Source: Actinomycetes bacterium (GTDB taxonomy: Bacteria; Actinomycetota; Acidimicrobiia; Acidimicrobiales; RAAP-2). Taken from it: a stretch of 18,476 bases of DNA. Below are positions 16,425 through 18,476 of the stretch, piece after piece. The stretch's first letter is position 1; every line of letters starts with the position of its first letter. The position numbers and the translations under genes were made by a program. The notes beneath the pieces are model-generated. The model had not been told where the DNA came from. It saw only the letters and a program-made list of their open reading frames with translations, and ran no database searches. The DNA lies in assembly GCA_021850345.1 (NCBI GenBank), contig JAJZMN010000167.1, positions 1 through 18,476 on the forward strand, given 5' to 3'.

Positions 16425-17059
16425 CGCTCGGGGCCGGCCGCCTCGTCGCGCTGGAAGGCGTCGACGGCAGCGGCAAGTCGACGCAGGCGAGGAGGCTCGC
16501 CGCGTCGCTCGGCGCGACGCTCACGTTCGAGCCCGGCGGGACCGAGCTCGGCCGCGCCCTGCGGCGACTCCTGCTCGAGCCCGGGCACCCGGTGCCCGAC
16601 GTGCGGGCCGAGGCCCTCTTGATGGCGGCGGACCGCGCCCAGCACGTCGTGGAGGTGATCCGCCCGGCGCTCGACGCCGGGCACCTGGTCGTCACCGACC
16701 GCTTCTCGGGATCGACGCTCGCCTACCAGGGCTTCGGCCGCGGTCTGCCGCTCGAGGAGCTGCGACCGCTGGTCGCGTGGGCGGCCCGTGGACTGGACGC
16801 CGACCTCAACGTCGTCGTCGACGTGCCGCTGCCGGTGGCGCGCGTTCGGCTCGAGCACTTGGCGGCCGACCGCCTCGAGCGCCTCGACGAGGCGTTCTTC
16901 TCCCGGGTCCGCGAGGGGTACCTCTCGCTTGCGGCGTCGGACCCCGGCCGCTGGGTGGTCGTCGACGGCGACGGCGACGTCGACGCGGTGGCCGCGGCGG
17001 TCTTGGAGGTGGTCGCGGCGCACCTCGACGCGGTGGTGTCCGGGGACGACCGGGCGTGA
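16421..17059 (+). CDS. tmk: Thymidylate kinase
   Basis: Phosphorylates dTMP to dTDP in DNA precursor synthesis. At 212 residues it is of normal length. Motifs: P-loop GVDGSGKST (13-21), EPGGTELGRALRRLLL (37-52), the DRF motif (93-95) followed by SGSTLAYQGFGRGL, and the lid region LEHLAADRLERLDEAFFSRVREGY. Position two of the P-loop (GVDG) is not basic while the lid holds arginines, the type II (E. coli-like) arrangement. GTG at 16421 overlaps the topA stop (GTGA), and its own stop overlaps holB the same way, so translation of the three genes is coupled. Confidence 0.96.
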   Translation: MTLGAGRLVALEGVDGSGKSTQARRLAASLGATLTFEPGGTELGRALRRLLLEPGHPVPDVRAEALLMAADRAQHVVEVIRPALDAGHLVVTDRFSGSTLAYQGFGRGLPLEELRPLVAWAARGLDADLNVVVDVPLPVARVRLEHLAADRLERLDEAFFSRVREGYLSLAASDPGRWVVVDGDGDVDAVAAAVLEVVAAHLDAVVSGDDRA

Positions 17060-18198
17060 GCCCTGCCACACGACGGAGCCCACCGCCGCCGGGCGACGGC
17101 GACCGCCCGGTCGCCGGGCTCTTCGACGAGGTCGTCGGGCAGGAACGGGCGGTGGCGGCCCTTCGCGCCGCCGCGCGCCACCCGGTCCACGCCTACCTCT
17201 TCGTCGGCCAGCCCGGATCGGGGCCCCGCGCGGCAGCGCGGGGCTTCGCGGCGGCGCTCCTGTGCCCCGAGGGTGGATGTGGCGCTTGCGACACCTGCCG
17301 CCGCGCCCTCGCCGGCGTGCACACCGACCTGGTCACCGTGGAGCGGACCGGCGCCGCGATCGACGTGGACGACGCCCGACGGCTGGGCTTGCTGGCGTTG
17401 CAGCGGCCGATCGAGGCCGTGCGCCAGGTGCTCGTGGTCGGCGACGTCCACCTCGCCGAACGCGCCGCTCCGGCGCTGCTCAAGACCCTCGAGGAGCCGC
17501 CGGCGACGACGGTCTTCGTTCTCCTCGCCGACGACGTGCCGCCCGACCTGGTCACCGTCGCGAGCCGGTGTGTCGAGATCCCCTTCCCGCCCGTCCCGGC
17601 CGGCGCCATCGCGGCGTGGCTCGTCCGCCGTGGAGTGGAGCCCGGCCGCGCCCGGCTCGTCGCAGAAGGTGCAGGCGGGAGCGTCGAGCGGGCGCGCCTC
17701 CTCGCTGAGGACCCTGGCTTCGCCGACCGCCTCGCGCTGTGGCGGTCGATCCCGTCGCGTCTGGACGGGCACGGTGCCGTCGCCGGGGCGCTCGCGCGCG
17801 AGGTCCTTGCCGCGACCGACCGCGCGCTCGCGCCACTCCGTAGCGAGCACGAGGCGGAGCTTGCCGCACTCGAGGCGGACGCGAAGGCGATGGGCGAGCG
17901 CGGGCTTCCCGGCCGCAAGGACATCCTCGACCGCCAGCACCGAGAGGAGCGGCGCTGGCGCACCGAGGAGCTCCGGACCGGCCTCGGGGTGCTCGCCCGC
18001 GCCTATCGTGACCGCCTCGCCGACTCGCTTCTCTTCGAGCCGGTCGGGCACAGGGGCCCGAGGCGCCCCGACGAGGCGAGGGCCTACGAGGCGGCCGTCG
18101 CTCTCGTGACCGAGGCGGCGAGCGCGCTGCGCCGCAACGCCCAGGAGACGCTTCTCCTCGAGGCGCTCTTCGTGCGCCTCTCGCGACTCGACGCCTGA
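17056..18198 (+). CDS. holB: DNA polymerase III delta-prime subunit (clamp loader)
   Basis: A subunit of the clamp-loader complex that places the beta clamp on DNA. The 380 residues form an AAA+ fold: FDEVVGQERAVAAL (23-36), a degenerate Walker A GQPGSGPR (51-58) in which the catalytic lysine is missing, a zinc module with C70, C75, C78 and C81, then HLAERAAPALLKTLEEPPATTVFVLLAD and PPDLVTVASRC. Loss of the ATP-binding lysine is expected for delta-prime and separates it from DnaX. The long charged helix near 275-320 and the C-terminal helical domain are typical. GTG at 17056 overlaps the tmk stop; upstream extensions in the frame lie inside tmk and are not credible. The gene is followed by a tRNA gene. 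Confidence 0.93.
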   Translation: MSPATRRSPPPPGDGDRPVAGLFDEVVGQERAVAALRAAARHPVHAYLFVGQPGSGPRAAARGFAAALLCPEGGCGACDTCRRALAGVHTDLVTVERTGAAIDVDDARRLGLLALQRPIEAVRQVLVVGDVHLAERAAPALLKTLEEPPATTVFVLLADDVPPDLVTVASRCVEIPFPPVPAGAIAAWLVRRGVEPGRARLVAEGAGGSVERARLLAEDPGFADRLALWRSIPSRLDGHGAVAGALAREVLAATDRALAPLRSEHEAELAALEADAKAMGERGLPGRKDILDRQHREERRWRTEELRTGLGVLARAYRDRLADSLLFEPVGHRGPRRPDEARAYEAAVALVTEAASALRRNAQETLLLEALFVRLSRLDA

Positions 18199-18264
18199 CC
18201 TGGCGTGCCCGTGCCGGCGTCGAAGACGCGGTCGCCCCGGGGACCTTCGCGACTCCGCGTCGCG

Positions 18265-18294
18265 TTGTGGGCGCACACCCTGAGCGCCTACGAT
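18265..18294 (+). promoter_or_regulatory. Promoter of tRNA-Thr
   Basis: -35 TTGTGG (18265-18270), 18-bp spacer, -10 TACGAT (18289-18294). Transcription is expected to start near 18301, giving a precursor leader of about 55 nt before the tRNA. Confidence 0.6.
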
Positions 18295-18343
18295 CACGGG
18301 GCTGGCGACGGTTCGCGGGCCCGAGGAGGCCCGCCCCGTGATC
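18292..18343. repeat. Inverted repeat between the tRNA promoter -10 and the tRNA gene
   Basis: GATCACGGGGC (18292-18302) and its exact complement GCCCCGTGATC (18333-18343) form an 11-bp perfect inverted repeat with a 30-bp centre. Inside lies a second pair, GCGGGCC (18315-18321) and GGCCCGC (18328-18334), which shares two bases with the outer arm. Confidence 0.85.
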
Positions 18344-18355
18344 CCACCAGCGCAT

Positions 18356-18428
18356 GCCTGGGTAGCTCAGTCGGCAGAGCAGCGCACTCGTAACGCGCAG
18401 GCCGTGGGTTCAAGTCCCACCCCAGGCT
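18356..18428 (+). tRNA. tRNA-Thr (anticodon CGT)
   Basis: A complete 73-nt cloverleaf: acceptor GCCTGGG/CCCAGGC, D arm GCTC/GAGC, anticodon stem GCGCA/CGCGC with loop CTCGTAA and anticodon CGT (decodes ACG), five-base variable loop, T arm GTGGG/CCCAC with loop TTCAAGT, discriminator T. CCA is not encoded. The innermost anticodon-stem pair would be A31-C39, a mismatch. The other stems are perfect. Confidence 0.95.
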
Positions 18429-18476
18429 CTCGGTGACCCCTCCCACCCGCTCCCCGGCGGCTTCGCGGCTCGATCC

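Noticed and set aside
16142..17083. Minus-strand frame containing FAVAF repeats that looks like a hydrophobic protein
   Set aside because: It is the reverse reading of the AKKAT repeat array of topA and of tmk.
18356..18476. tRNA 3' end as an integration (att) site
   Set aside because: No duplicate of the tRNA 3' end and no integrase are visible, and only 48 bp lie downstream in the window.

Overview
High-GC (about 70%) bacterial chromosome segment with actinobacterial character. The evidence is a GlnII-type glutamine synthetase beside a GlnA2-like one, a topA-tmk-holB operon, a CeoB/CeoC-like pair of TrkA proteins beside an APC permease, and several genes that look leaderless. A deep-branching actinomycete such as an Acidimicrobiia member fits, but the genus cannot be fixed from sequence alone. 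No phage, insertion sequence or CRISPR array is visible. Most of the window is housekeeping and accessory-metabolism DNA, densely packed and with ordinary codon use.

Layout. (a) 1-1486, minus strand: glnII, then after 19 nt a GlnA2-like type I glutamine synthetase that leaves the window at the left edge. (b) 1696-4121, plus strand: glutamine-dependent NAD+ synthetase (nadE), overlapping an unrecognised 212-aa protein that may have a ferritin-like helical fold. (c) 4277-5215: an RpoD-family sigma factor, followed by a stop-codon tandem duplication, a 24-bp repeat block and a tiny membrane-peptide gene. (d) 5501-7856, minus strand: HAD-IB phosphatase with a C-terminal membrane segment, and the CeoC/CeoB-like TrkA pair. 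(e) 7966-10581, plus strand: a KimA-like potassium transporter of the APC superfamily, fused through a charged helical linker to a C-terminal OB-fold domain. (f) 10582-10969: a gene-poor leader; then the K+-independent proton-pumping pyrophosphatase (hppA). (g) 13557-18198: topA, tmk and holB, joined by GTGA overlaps, with a 12-codon leader ORF overlapping the topA start. (h) 18356-18428: tRNA-Thr(CGT), preceded by a promoter embedded in an 11-bp inverted repeat.

How the genes fit together. The two glutamine synthetases and glutamine-dependent NadE share glutamine chemistry. CeoB/CeoC and the KimA-like transporter form a divergent potassium module with start codons 109 bp apart. topA-tmk-holB is a DNA topology and replication operon. 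Points that most deserve a second look: the transporter/OB-fold fusion; short direct duplications lying on the stop codons of three separate genes; a series of leaderless promoters with the same -10-to-start spacing; the leader ORF of topA; the long repeat-bearing leader of hppA; and the inverted repeat around the tRNA promoter.
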